A DNA stretch of 64,000 nucleotides, taken from contig CM049319.1 in assembly GCA_026874595.1 (NCBI GenBank), positions 61,760,917-61,824,916 of the forward strand, in the 5' to 3' direction. The stretch comes from Sipunculus nudus. Its lineage: Eukaryota; Annelida; Sipuncula; Golfingiida; Sipunculidae. The position numbers and the translations under genes are program-made. The notes under the pieces were generated by a model, which did not search any database, was not told the DNA's origin, and saw nothing but the letters and a program-made list of their open reading frames with translations. Shown here in pieces: positions 11,651 through 22,800 of the stretch; within the stretch, counting starts at the first letter, position 1, and the number at the start of each line of letters is the position of its first letter.

Positions 11651-11877
11651 CGTATTGTTCCTAGTCTTCTGGAAAAAATAAAAATGGTATTGGTAAATTT
11701 ACATGAAGTTTAAGTTTTCTAGATTAAACCACATCTACGAATTAAAACGTTTTCTGTCAATTGACGATCTGAAAAATAGGTAAAAATGCTTAATAAACAT
11801 CTTATTAAAGTTTTGGAACACTACACGAAACCACAGTTGAGCAGACATCATTTTGTATTTTGGCAGTCTGGAAACTC

Positions 11878-12205
11878 GAGGGGGCGCCTCAGATCTTAAG
11901 TAGCTGATGAAGTCAGGGATAAATATTCAGTAATCATGAAAATCCATACATTAATTACTGAGACTTTTAGTTCAAATTTATAATTATTCTGGGGTGCACA
12001 TACAAGCCCACGTAACCCGGAGACATTGGTCACAGTGACCCAATTTTAGGTTTCCGAGGAGATTTTTTTAAGAACCTCTATATATGGACACCTTATACTC
12101 ATATAAGTTTTAGGTCTAACGGTTACAGTTTGTGCCAAGCTAATTCAAACGGCCGGCCAGACAAGACGGACAAAGGGTGACCAATAAAGCTCAGTATGAC
12201 CATTT
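11878..12205 (+). repeat. Old, diverged copy of family C
   Basis: It follows the family order: GGGGCGCCTC start, ATATTCAGTAATCATGAAAAT, TTATTCTGGGGTGCAC, GGTCACAGTGACCCAATTTT, GGTTACAGTTTGTGCC, then a GACAAGACGGACAAAGGGTG run. The terminal hairpin is degraded. Confidence 0.5.
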
Positions 12206-14364
12206 ACTTTTATAATTTCAGAATTAACAAATACGGTCTTTCTTTACGGACCCGAACACCTAGTATCAGTGGTAACAAACGGATGTCACAAGTGTGATGA
12301 GGGTCAATTACCTCTAAATACGGCACAAGTTTTCATATTAAGTCTATTTTTCAGCAAAGCATATAAATGGGATTTCAAACAGCCAGACTGGTCCCTCTTC
12401 TGTGATGTTGATGGCGTGAAGTTCAGTGTGTGAAGAGATATGCTATAGGTTTGGTCGAGCCATCACACCACAGGCACCCACATCACACATAGAACACATG
12501 AACGTATTTTATGAGTACAACACGAGTTCTATCATTATATCGTTTTAATACATATATCAATAACTAATTCTGAAAGTGTGAATGAAGGACACCTTGACAA
12601 GCATTGTGTAATGAACAGATCAGAGTGAAACATAAAACAGCGTCATCCATTTCTGTCCACTCAGGAGAGGTATTTGACACCACGTGACTACCAGCAAGTG
12701 AATCTGGACGGTAACACAGAAAGTACTTTCGTTTTAACGATCTAGTGTTCAATCACTCTCCCATATCCATATGTATAGTTTAAAGGTAGACAGCTTTGGT
12801 TACACCTGGACAAACGCAATCCGAAACAAACAATGTATATTTAAAGTCTACCATGAGTCATATATAGTTGTCTCCAAATATGGTGACAGCCAAATGTCCC
12901 GCGTCTGCTAAGTGGTCTGAGGACGAGTGTCATCTCCAAATGAAATATACACTTCATCCTGTAAAATAAATACGGGATCTGGTCATCATAGCAATATAAT
13001 AAATTGACCCCCGTAACAGCACTTAACGTAAATAACTAAATCCATATCTGGGCCCATCCCGATCATGTAATTTACGTCTTTGTTAGACGATGCATATATA
13101 TTCATGCAGACTTGTATCAGGACCCGAAGAGCCCAATAACAATACAATAAACCCGAATCAACGGCCTACTTTGTGTAAATCGGTCATATATCTAGCCATT
13201 TTTGAATAAAATACACATCAAGCTACATGAGCTTTCGTGCTATACGACACTGCCTTGAGCTTTTAGATTTCTTTATAAACTCACTGCATATATCTAATGA
13301 ATTTGCTGACCCGACAGACCCCTTAATAAAGCTAATGCGTTCCTCCATCTGTATATCTATAACGGTGGTCCATCTCATTTAAACCTTGCTTCAAGTTTTC
13401 TGCCGATTTCATATATCTGTTGACTCAGGTTTCCAAGCTGCTTTATGTCTTTTAACAAAATCACTAACTCAGGTCTCCTATTTACCTTTAATTATCTTTT
13501 AACATTTCACTCAACTGATGTCAAACACGGCTTTGAGCTGATATTCCTATTTCTGAGGGGCAAGAAAACATCGACACAAACCAATTGGCGATCTTTCTTT
13601 TTGTCCATATAAAAGGATAGCGCCACCTTGCGTTTATCAGCTACACTACTTGCCAGCATCAACCTAACGGGAGGAAAGTTCTGTATGTGCGTGGTTTTTT
13701 TTTGTTACAATACCCTTTATATTATACTGTATTGGAATATTTTAACGACTCTGAACATATCCAGGAATTCTAAATGAGGAAAATGTTTTTGGCCTATTGC
13801 AAAGGAATCCCCATGCATCAGGCCAATAATATATATATATATTTTTATTTTGATTATATTTTAATATACAAAGGACCATTTAATAACTTATGCAACATAT
13901 TGTTCTGTTTTATATATTAGGCTCTTCGTCTTCATAACACTGAAATTTATCAAGTCTTTGCTTAAAAACAGCTTCACTTAGGGGTGGGCAAAGTAGACAG
14001 AAACATTGAAAATTAGTATCTTCAGCCCTTAATTTATGATGAATCAAGGTATTAACTTTTTTATACATGTGTATTTTGTACAATTTTTACTGTAACTCAT
14101 GTCAGCAAATCATGGCAAGGTAAAAACAAAGGTCAAGAGGTCATGGAAACCATTTGACCTTGAATTCAATCAATAGATGTGCTGCAGTTTTAATAACTAT
14201 ACTCTGTACACTAAAAATCACAATTTGCACTCCTTTCAATACAAGTACCACATGTCAAATCATCATTACAAGTCCTGCTTGTAAAAAAATAAATACAAAT
14301 TTCAATACATTAGATGTAAACTGAAGAATTCCTGTATCATATCATTTGCATTGCTAAAATGATA
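12206..14364. other. Mostly single-copy DNA beyond the LMO 3' end
   Basis: No repeats or convincing exons were seen. From about 12840 to 13650 the sequence is more balanced in composition and free of simple repeats, so it may contain conserved non-coding DNA. A promoter-like cluster (13581-13616) is listed separately. A 62-codon minus-strand frame (12564-12752) matches nothing I know. Confidence 0.35.
13581..13616 (+). promoter_or_regulatory. Promoter-like CCAAT box and TATA box
   Basis: CCAAT (13581-13585) lies 23 bp before a consensus TATAAAAGG (13608-13616). About 65 bp further on is a possible splice donor (GTATGTGCG, 13682). The first downstream ATG opens only 36 codons. If real, this drives a plus-strand transcript whose next exon was not found. 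It could also be chance. Confidence 0.3.
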
Positions 14365-14520
14365 TACAGTGAAACCTGTGTTATGAGACCACCCATGGGA
14401 CTGGCCAATAGTGGTCTTAATTCACAGGTGGTCTTATAAGACCTGCCAATCCAAACCAATGTGAACGCTTTTTGTTTCACTCAAGGGTCATCTGAATAGA
14501 CAGATGGTCTTTTAGACAGG
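14365..14520 (+). mobile_element. Fragment of a DNA transposon with CAGTGAAACCT terminus
   Basis: A TA dinucleotide is followed by CAGTGAAACCTGTGTTATGA, then repeated GTGGTCTTA and AGACAGATGGTCTTTTAGAC blocks. Ends of this type are common in animal Tc1-mariner/pogo-like MITEs. Related GGTCC/AGGACC blocks continue at 14620-14670 beyond the microsatellite. The opposite end was not identified. Confidence 0.35.
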
Positions 14521-14527
14521 CTCCTCT

Positions 14528-14546
14528 GTGTATGTATGTATGTATG

Positions 14547-14618
<72 letters not shown>
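14528..14618. repeat. TGTA then TA dinucleotide microsatellite
   Basis: Five TGTA-type repeats are followed by an almost uninterrupted run of TA to 14618. Confidence 0.95.
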
Positions 14619-14621
<3 letters not shown>

Positions 14622-14814
14622 GAACCTCTCTGGTCCAGGACCTCCCTATTAAGGAGAGTCCCATTAAATAAAGATTATGGAGGTTTGTAACCTCACTTTT
14701 GAGAGCATCTCTCTATTACAGACAAAAAAAGGCCCTGACAGTATCTGCAGTTTAACCTAAACACAAATTGCAATTTATCAATATCAATACTAAAAATTAA
14801 GATTATTTATAATA

Positions 14815-14822
<8 letters not shown>

Positions 14823-14865
<43 letters not shown>
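14823..14865. repeat. TA microsatellite
   Basis: About 21 uninterrupted TA repeats, 205 bp after the previous TA tract. Confidence 0.95.
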
Positions 14866-14868
<3 letters not shown>

Positions 14869-15366
14869 ATGAAACTTTTCTTTGTTATATTACATTAAAG
14901 ATCTGATATATCAATAAACATGAGACATAAAAAAGATGAGAAATCTTCATTATATGAACCTCTAAGGAGTTGCACTATATTATGTCATCCTGTGATTAAT
15001 GAATTGTAAAATATCCTGATTAATTGCTGCAGTAAAAGTAAATAACACACATTAACTCAGCAAATTCCATCTGTTTTCATAATGACATACCAGAGCTTCC
15101 CAGTGCATTATGACACAGCAAAAGCTTTTTGCCAAAAATGCATCTCATCAAACATAAGTGATATAAGTGACTGTTAGATGTTTAGTATAGGAATTCAAAG
15201 TGAATTATAATAAATTATAGTTCAACAGGTATAAACCAGTGCACCAATAACCTGAATTATCCAAGTCTAATGTATCAAGAGGCACAGGAGCATATCCTTA
15301 CATCCTATATTATCTTTTTTATCTTTACAATGTATTTAATATGATTCCTTCAATCTCCAGATCATG
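14866..15366. other. AT-rich spacer without recognised features
   Basis: No repeat, frame or RNA gene was seen between the TA microsatellite and the 40-bp minisatellite. Confidence 0.4.
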
Positions 15367-15840
15367 CTTAACACATTAAGACTGGACTGAGCCATGTGGT
15401 CTTAAGACTGGGCCATGGTCTACAAGTCTTCAGACCAGACTGAGCCATGACCACCAAGTCTTCAGACCAGACTGAGCCATGATCCACATTTTTCAGACCA
15501 GACTGATCCATGAACAACAGGTCTTTTGACCAGACTGATCCATGAACCACGTCTTTTGACCAGACTGAGCCATGATCCGCAGTCTTCAGACCAGACTGAG
15601 CCATGATCAACATGTCTTCAGACCAGACTGAGCCATGATCAACAGGTCTTCAGACCAGAATGAGCCATGAACCACATGTCTTTTGACCAGACTGACCCAT
15701 GATCCACAGGTCTTCAGACCAGACTGAGCCATGATCCACAGGTCTTCAAACCAGACTGACCCATGATCAACAAGTCTTCAGATAAGACCGAGCCATGATC
15801 CACAAGTCTTTTGAGATGACTGAACCATGGTCCTTAAACC
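15367..15840. repeat. Minisatellite with units of about 40 bp
   Basis: About 12 diverged units share the core CAGACCAGACTGAGCCATGA followed by TCCACAGGTCTT. Unit length varies from 37 to 42 bp. An 81-codon minus-strand frame over it (repeating HGSVWS) is a translation of the repeat and not a gene. It lies just beyond the predicted end of the LMO transcript. Confidence 0.9.
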
Positions 15841-15889
15841 ATCAGGCAAGACTTAATGAATATAATAAGGTGTTTAAAGCAGGCATGGC

Positions 15890-16679
15890 TCCTCTGGTTT
15901 CCACAGTTTATTTTAAATTTGGTACTTGCTCAATTATAAGTTATTATATAAAGTGATATGTTGTGTACAAAAAGGTGTTAGGAAAACTTTCTAACACAGA
16001 CTTAAAATGTTGAGTTCTAACAAGAATGACACAATTAAAAACCATTACCATCTTTTTTAAAAGGGTTATTCTACTGGTTGTGAATAACCTCTTAGTTAAA
16101 ACTGAATAATAATAAAAGATACATATTTAATCTTAAAAATACTTATGGCTGTTAATTACACAGACATGGCACTGTTGTCCACTTTAAGGAGGGTATCCAC
16201 AATAGATACAGTGTTCATTGCTTTGTCTTCCCCATCATGTACCTGGAGATTGCAAAAGTCTTTGTTCTTGACAGTTATATCAAACACTTCACAACAACTG
16301 TTATTTTCTCAAGCACATCTGCATTTTCATGTTCTCTTCTGTGACATTTTTTTAACTGTTCCCTTTTGTGATTTCAACTTTGGGAAAGTTTTTGAGTTTT
16401 CTCTCTGTGCTTACCAGAAATACTGTGTGAAACGACATTAAGCAAATAACCACCATCTAGCCAGGTTTGGGACTAGAAGCAACGAACCACTGGTTATACG
16501 ACTTGCAGCTGTCACAGTTACGGTGTCACCATTTATAATTTTTACAACATTTTCTTGTGATTACACTTCCTCTGATTGTGTCTCATCCCATCTGCTAGGC
16601 AGTCTTGGGTTATCACCGATCACACATTATCATTCAAACACTTTGGCGTGGAATAAATCCCATCACGTTTTCTTCGTTG
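15890..16679 (-). other. Probable LMO 3' UTR (end approximate)
   Basis: This AT-rich stretch of about 790 nt follows the stop codon. An ATTAAA lies at 16131-16126 and an AATAAA at 15912-15907 (minus strand). The second is taken as the likely end because a minisatellite begins just beyond. A 98-codon plus-strand frame at 16145-16441 resembles nothing I recognise and is probably fortuitous. The extent is an inference from poly(A) signals only. Confidence 0.5.
15907..15912 (-). promoter_or_regulatory. Candidate LMO polyadenylation signal AATAAA
   Basis: A canonical hexamer on the minus strand about 770 nt after the stop codon. An alternative ATTAAA occurs about 220 nt earlier in the transcript and could give a shorter UTR. 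Confidence 0.45.
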
Positions 16680-16881
16680 CTATAACGACGTAGGGCTTGG
16701 ACTACCGTAACCACTAGAAATATCGTCACTGACTGCATGCACAGGCTGTTTGACTGTGTGCGAACTTGTCCCACGATTATGTCCTGTAAAGGTCATATTG
16801 GCAAACACCATCCTCTCTTCATAGTCAAATTCACAAAGAATTTTGTTGTCACACAAGTAAAACCTGTCTCCAACACAGAAT
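16680..16881 (-). CDS. LMO: LMO last coding exon: end of LIM2 and C-terminal tail
   Basis: The acceptor TTTTCCAG precedes 16881. The exon finishes Arg115 and continues [20 protein letters not shown], containing C131 and D134, the last LIM2 ligands. It then encodes a 47-residue tail with [16 protein letters not shown] and the end SPSPTSL before TAG at 16682-16680. The tail has two Ser-Pro sites and a final T-S-L that fits the class I PDZ-ligand pattern (S/T-x-hydrophobic). The open frame continues past the acceptor to 17075 only by chance; that part is intron. Confidence 0.92.
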
Positions 16882-19800
16882 CTGGAAAATATAATCAAAT
16901 GATTAGATGTTTTTAAAAGTTTAATGGATGAGCAAAGCACTAAACTTAATCTGCTCATGAATCTTGATATATCTCTGCAGAGAAAATCATAAAAAGTGCT
17001 AATTTTAATACTTAGCAAAATAAAATTTACTTTCTCCAAAATACCAGATAAACGAGAAACAAGTGTAATGGACATCAGGTCCTTTCATGATCATTGTCAA
17101 TATTACAAATATCATTACAGTTATAACTTCACTGAAAGCCTGATAAATCCAGAAAATGACTTGATTTGCTCATATGGGTGCAAGAAAAAATGACAAGCAG
17201 TAGAATGCAGTTTACAGAATCTACAGACGCACTCTCCATAATCTAATGGTGTAAGTCTCGATCTTTGAGTCAAGGTCTTGGTCTCATTAATGGTCTTATG
17301 CAAAACCAGTATCAACTTCATTGTTGGCTGATATGAGTGAAGAAGTGATAGAAAAATATCACCTCACCTGTGGTTACACTGTTGACATGCGAAACATTCC
17401 AAGTGGTAAACATTGCCCTTTGCCCGCATCACCATCTCAAATGCTGGAATCATTTTAGAACATGCTGAGCAGTAGCCTGTGGCACCAAACAACCTGAAAA
17501 AAAGATATAAACATAAGATTCATATCTAAGTAAATACTAGGTATACTGTTTTATCCTGCCAGGGGTAAATGAACAAAAAAAGAGTGCACTCTGGAAAAAA
17601 AGAGTAACCTCTTTTGAAATAAAAGAGTGTAAAAAGACTAAAATCAGCGATAATTAGCATTTTTATCTAATATTCTGATAACAAATTTACTATCATATTC
17701 CAATTTATGAAAAGCAAATATGATTAAAAACTTGTTAGATTGAATTATTCCATTTCAAAAAGTATCCATGCCAAATAGTAGCAGGAGCCTGACATGACTA
17801 GACCTGAAGAAATGGTTAGTGACTGCACCATGTCTTTGCCAGGAGAACCTGCCCATTGAATCTGATTTTCTCTGCGATAGGGCACTGATAAACAGACTTG
17901 TTGAATAATGTGCTTCTTATTTACCCCCATTTTTCCCCCATGTTTGCAGCAGTACATCAGTATAGCTTGGTAATTCTACAGGAAACATTTGCTTCAAGCA
18001 ACATTACACATGTGTTTAAAGAAAGTAAATGAGTTTAATTAAATCTTGTCGAAGATGTGGGCTTATTAGGGTAGTGGATTTTATTAGGTGAAATACAGTA
18101 TTTAATCATCTAATTTGTCATCACTCCTTTGGACATGACCTATTTTAACATCACTATGATTGCTTTAACTGTGGAGACAGCTGCATGAGCAGCTGTTTAA
18201 TTAATTGTTAATATCTGATATGATCCAATAATTGTCCCATGTGCTCAGGTATTTATTTTACATTTGAACCAAGTCAGCCAAAGTCTGTGAATACTGGCTT
18301 TTGCCTTGTTTTAACAATATTTCTAGTGTTATAGACTTTGCAGGCGGATCCTAAGAAACGACATGTTTGGTGCACACATGAGAACTGAATTTTATGTCTC
18401 AAGCCTTACGGGACAGTCATTTGCAGAGGTTCTTACTGAGTTTTATTTGAACCGGATCAACAGTGGTTAACAATTTCCTATGGAGGGAAAACTGAAGCCA
18501 ACTACAGTAAATAACAATTCAGTGCCCAAATAAAAAAATATTGTGCTTGCTGACGGAAAAATGGCTGCCTGTACATTCTGTATTGGACACACATGGATAC
18601 ATTTTATGTTTGATGATGATGGTTTTCCTTTGAACAAGAAAAACAATGCTAAGATGCAAGCTTCCATGTCCAGCTTCTAATAGGATGTAATAAGGTATAT
18701 TATATCCACGGCAACAGAATACAGCAACATCCTTACAACTCTTTTTATTAGGAACGAAACAAATTCACTTTCATGACAGACAAAATTACACACATCATTT
18801 AAAGTAATATGGTTCACCCCCCAACGAGGGAAAAAATAGGTTTATTAGGCCCTGGACGAGGTAATTCTTCAGGACTCGTGAACAGAACGCAGGCTACCTA
18901 ATCAAAACTGTTATTAACCTTGTGACTAGTTCTCCTTTTGTCTGTCCACTTCTTAATTACAATGTTGTCTAGAAAACTGTTTATTAAGAAGGCTGGTAGT
19001 TCCAATTACATGGATATCCAAATTAGTCTTGTCAGCGTAAGAAGCGGCGTCTTGGCTGGGATGAGCAGTACAAGTGCATCAGCTAGTCCGGTTGGGTGCG
19101 TCAACGCAGAAATTATGTTGTGACACCTGCACTAAAGGTGGCCATTTGAAAGTGACATTGGCCGTTAGAAGCAGGGTTGCTATGAAGTACAGCAGTAAAC
19201 GGCAGCCTGGCCACCCTTGCCGACCAGATGATTAACTTTTCTGGCCTCAGCCGCTCAGATCTTATGGACGCCGATACAGTGCACTGTAAGTCTGCCAGTG
19301 TGTGATGGGAAGACACAACAGTCCACGATGATGCATGAGTGTTACACAATGAAATGCGTGTCAGCCTATGTGGAAGTTATATATACATCCATATCCTCTA
19401 AAGAGTATTTAGGGCCAACAATGGGAAAATTTGGACCCTCTGATACTGTAGCAATTACCTGAGTAAATTATGAGGCTGGCTGAAACTCTGTTCCAAGCGA
19501 ATCAGTCTCGAATTCCCCGTCGGAATTATTACATCTGATTCATCGGACTATCTGCCCCGTACATCTGGCCCCCGTGCTCCTACCCATTATAGTTACTGAC
19601 TGGTTTTGTTCCATGCTCTGCCTTCTGCCAGCCCACAAGAGACCCCACCGCCTTTGCATTAATTGGGGATTGTGCCCAGTAAGTTTTCTACCCCCATGTA
19701 AGCCTGAATATTCGAGGAATCATAGCCATTTAAGACAAATTACAAACTGGCTGCCTCACTAGTCCTGCAATCCCCTAGTCGACCATTAGCCTTAAATTGG

Positions 19801-22800
19801 GGGATTGACCCCGCCTTTATTCTCCATTATGCTATGATAGGCAGTTAAAGCTGATTGAAAAATATGGCCACCCCGCCTAGGAGGCTGACAGGGAAAAAAC
19901 GAGCCCCCGTGCTTAACTTCCTTGAAGGCTAATTTAGAATGTTATGATAGGCCATAGAGCTCAGGCGACTAATTTCTGTTTCATTCTCCAAGCACACTGA
20001 CAAACACAACACAAGACAAACTTCCATTTCGGAGCTTTTTGGTTTAATGGAGCTAGAAGATTGGCTGTCCAATGTTTAACAGTACTGCGATCCTTAAATG
20101 CCTAGGTAATGGGACATCGCAAATGGGTTTGAACAGCGGAGGCATCCTAAATGCATGTGCCGGCAAGACTCCAAGTGGCCGTCATCCCGCACTGCCATTA
20201 GGGGTTGTGCATTTGGCTCCACAAATGTATAAAATATAAGGCTGTTTCAGGGGCATTAGCAAACACCATTTGCCTATTAGCCTCAAACATGGCTTGCGAA
20301 TTAAAGCAGAATAGATCGCAAGCCAAGACATGGAGTCAGGCTTTCTCGAGCCTGGGGACTGATGCCGTGGACATACAGGGCAATGAGGCAGCCTCCGACA
20401 AACAAAATCGTCAGGTGTAATGGTCGTGTTAGACAGACGCTCACCACAATGAGCAGACACGCGCCGAACACTGCTGGACACTGCAGGCTTACTTTCATTG
20501 GCTTTACCCTACTTATCACACTCAACCCCCCAGCTCAAATGACAAATAGCTCCTTTTTGTGATACGTGCAACCTTGTCTCCTTGCCTTATCCCTGAGGTG
20601 AACTTGACCCATATCTCATATCATACCTAAACCTTATTCTTATCTGACGCAGGAACTGGAAAAACCTTTTTGGGTTTGTCTGCAAACTTAACCTTCTAAA
20701 GCAGTGAAAAAACTCTTATACATATAATACCCTATTTTATTCAAATTAAGACCATAACATACAGGAAACAATATATTTAATAAGATAATATTTACAATGA
20801 ATTACTAAGTCCAAATTCTTTGACAATACAGTGATAAAGATGCTTTATAAAACAGGACTAAAATTAATGTAACTAGGTATCAGTTAAGATATAATAATGG
20901 TAAATTAGTATTTATAGAAAAAATTAATCATTGAAAAAAAAACATGATGGCACAATCATGAAATCAAGGCAGATTCTGTTATAATACACTGTGTAGATAC
21001 CTGAAATCTCGGTTGATACCCAGAAATCAGTGTCTGATACTCTGAAATTAGTGCCGAAACCCTTAAGATCAGTGTTGATACCCTGGAGATTAGATCCACT
21101 ATACTGATACAGTGTTGACACATTGCACACAGAGTATCAGAGATGATATCAAGATTATACTGTCCCCACACAGTATCAAGCACCATTATGGTGAACTGCA
21201 TTTACTAATGCATGTGATAATTTCTATGTTGATACAGAGTTTCATTTTGAGAAATATGATACAGACCACTTCATATGTAAAGGTCATGTATTTCATTTAT
21301 AAGTAATAAACTTGTGTGTCTGTATCTTTATTTTCATTGTTCTTTCATCACACAGACATACTAGCCTCTTTCTATGACACATTTTTAAGTACGCATTAAA
21401 GCCAGCAACTGAAAGGCTGTAACCTAGCAACTAAGTGATCAAATCAATGATGAAGTCTTTCTTGAATACTGAAGAACTCGTAATGTTACAAAATTGATTA
21501 ACCTCCATGCCCTTTTCACCCTATCATTAGTCACAATATTAAATGTAAAGGTTAATATCTGGCTACTGGCTACCGAGACTGAACAGCAAATTTTAATTAC
21601 ATAAAGTAATCAGGTTTCAAATTCCAATTCTCTGCAGTCTAATCTAAAAGAAGAATCGTTTGGCCATTTTATTCCTACCACAAATCATTAATCAGTATTA
21701 ATTAAAACCAGCTGTAATTTACCATGCAACTAATGAATGCCAATTTTCGCAGAGCCTGGGTTACCCAACTGGCTTTTGTCTTTTGTCTCTTTCAAGGACA
21801 TGGTCGAAAAGTAATCTATTGGGCCGTTCCATAAAATCAAATTCATAGCTTCAGATTGTACGGCATTTTTTCATTTTGGGGGAGCCACTCACTGCACTGT
21901 GTATCAATAGTGACAGATCGAGAGAGCCGTGGTAAGAAATCATCTGATGATGGGCTGTGTGCCCCACGGGTTAAACGTCAAATCAAGACGCCCTTGGGGA
22001 AAATAAGCACAACCAATGAAGTTAACTGACTCTTGTGATTAAAATCTTGGTGAGCGATCTGCGTTAGTCTTTCCAAGCACCAGAGACAGGCTGCACATGA
22101 AATCCAATTAACGTCTGTGATAGACCTCCAGTTATATGGGTAAAAAACTCCCGGGAATGCCACCCAACTTCATCTTTCCAGCTTTTAGACAGAACTGGCG
22201 TGATCCCATCTGGCAATTCCTCATCATAAACCCCTCGTATCATGGAGGAATAAAGCAATATAAGAATTATGCCAAGTAATGTAAGCTGCCTCGCCATGCA
22301 TGAAATGTTTTCGAGTCATGACCCATGCAATTTTCAGGCAATCATTGTGCCATAATTGCTCCGACCCTTGCAATCAATAATCCATGGAACACTTTGCCAT
22401 AAAGAATTGTGATAAGTCTCAGTTCCATCAGGGAAAAAGATTTACTCTGATTCTCCACGGAAACCAGACCTGGTGTGCCGTGCGTCGGAGCCTGGGGCTT
22501 CAACGCTCACTCAGACAACCCTCAAATATTCTATCCTTTAATGGAGGGCCCTTTTCAAGGTCCAAACCCCGAACAGCTTCACAGCTCAAACCTTTGCAAC
22601 TGAGTAACAGCATCAGCACATCCCATCAACTGAGGTCCTTGAATATCAGTCCATACCACTGTTTGCATGACAATGTACGTATTGTGAAAATGGGACAATA
22701 TTTATTTAACAGAGGACGTGTTTTATCACAGAATCAATCAGTAAAGCTGCGTGTTTGACACTGATGGCTCGTATAATACAGAAAGAGGCCGAGAAATAAA

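Noticed and set aside
15368-15613. Frame with HGSVWSKD repeats
   Set aside because: Translation of the 40-bp minisatellite, whose unit lengths do not preserve frame.
16882-17075. Upstream continuation of the last LMO coding exon as one long frame
   Set aside because: A clear TTTTCCAG acceptor at 16882 and the LIM2 residues on the exon at 17368-17493 show that this part is intron.
22384-22758. 124-codon plus-strand open frame in the LMO intron
   Set aside because: No recognisable domain or flanking splice logic. It lies in a balanced block where chance frames are longer, so it is more likely non-coding regulatory DNA.
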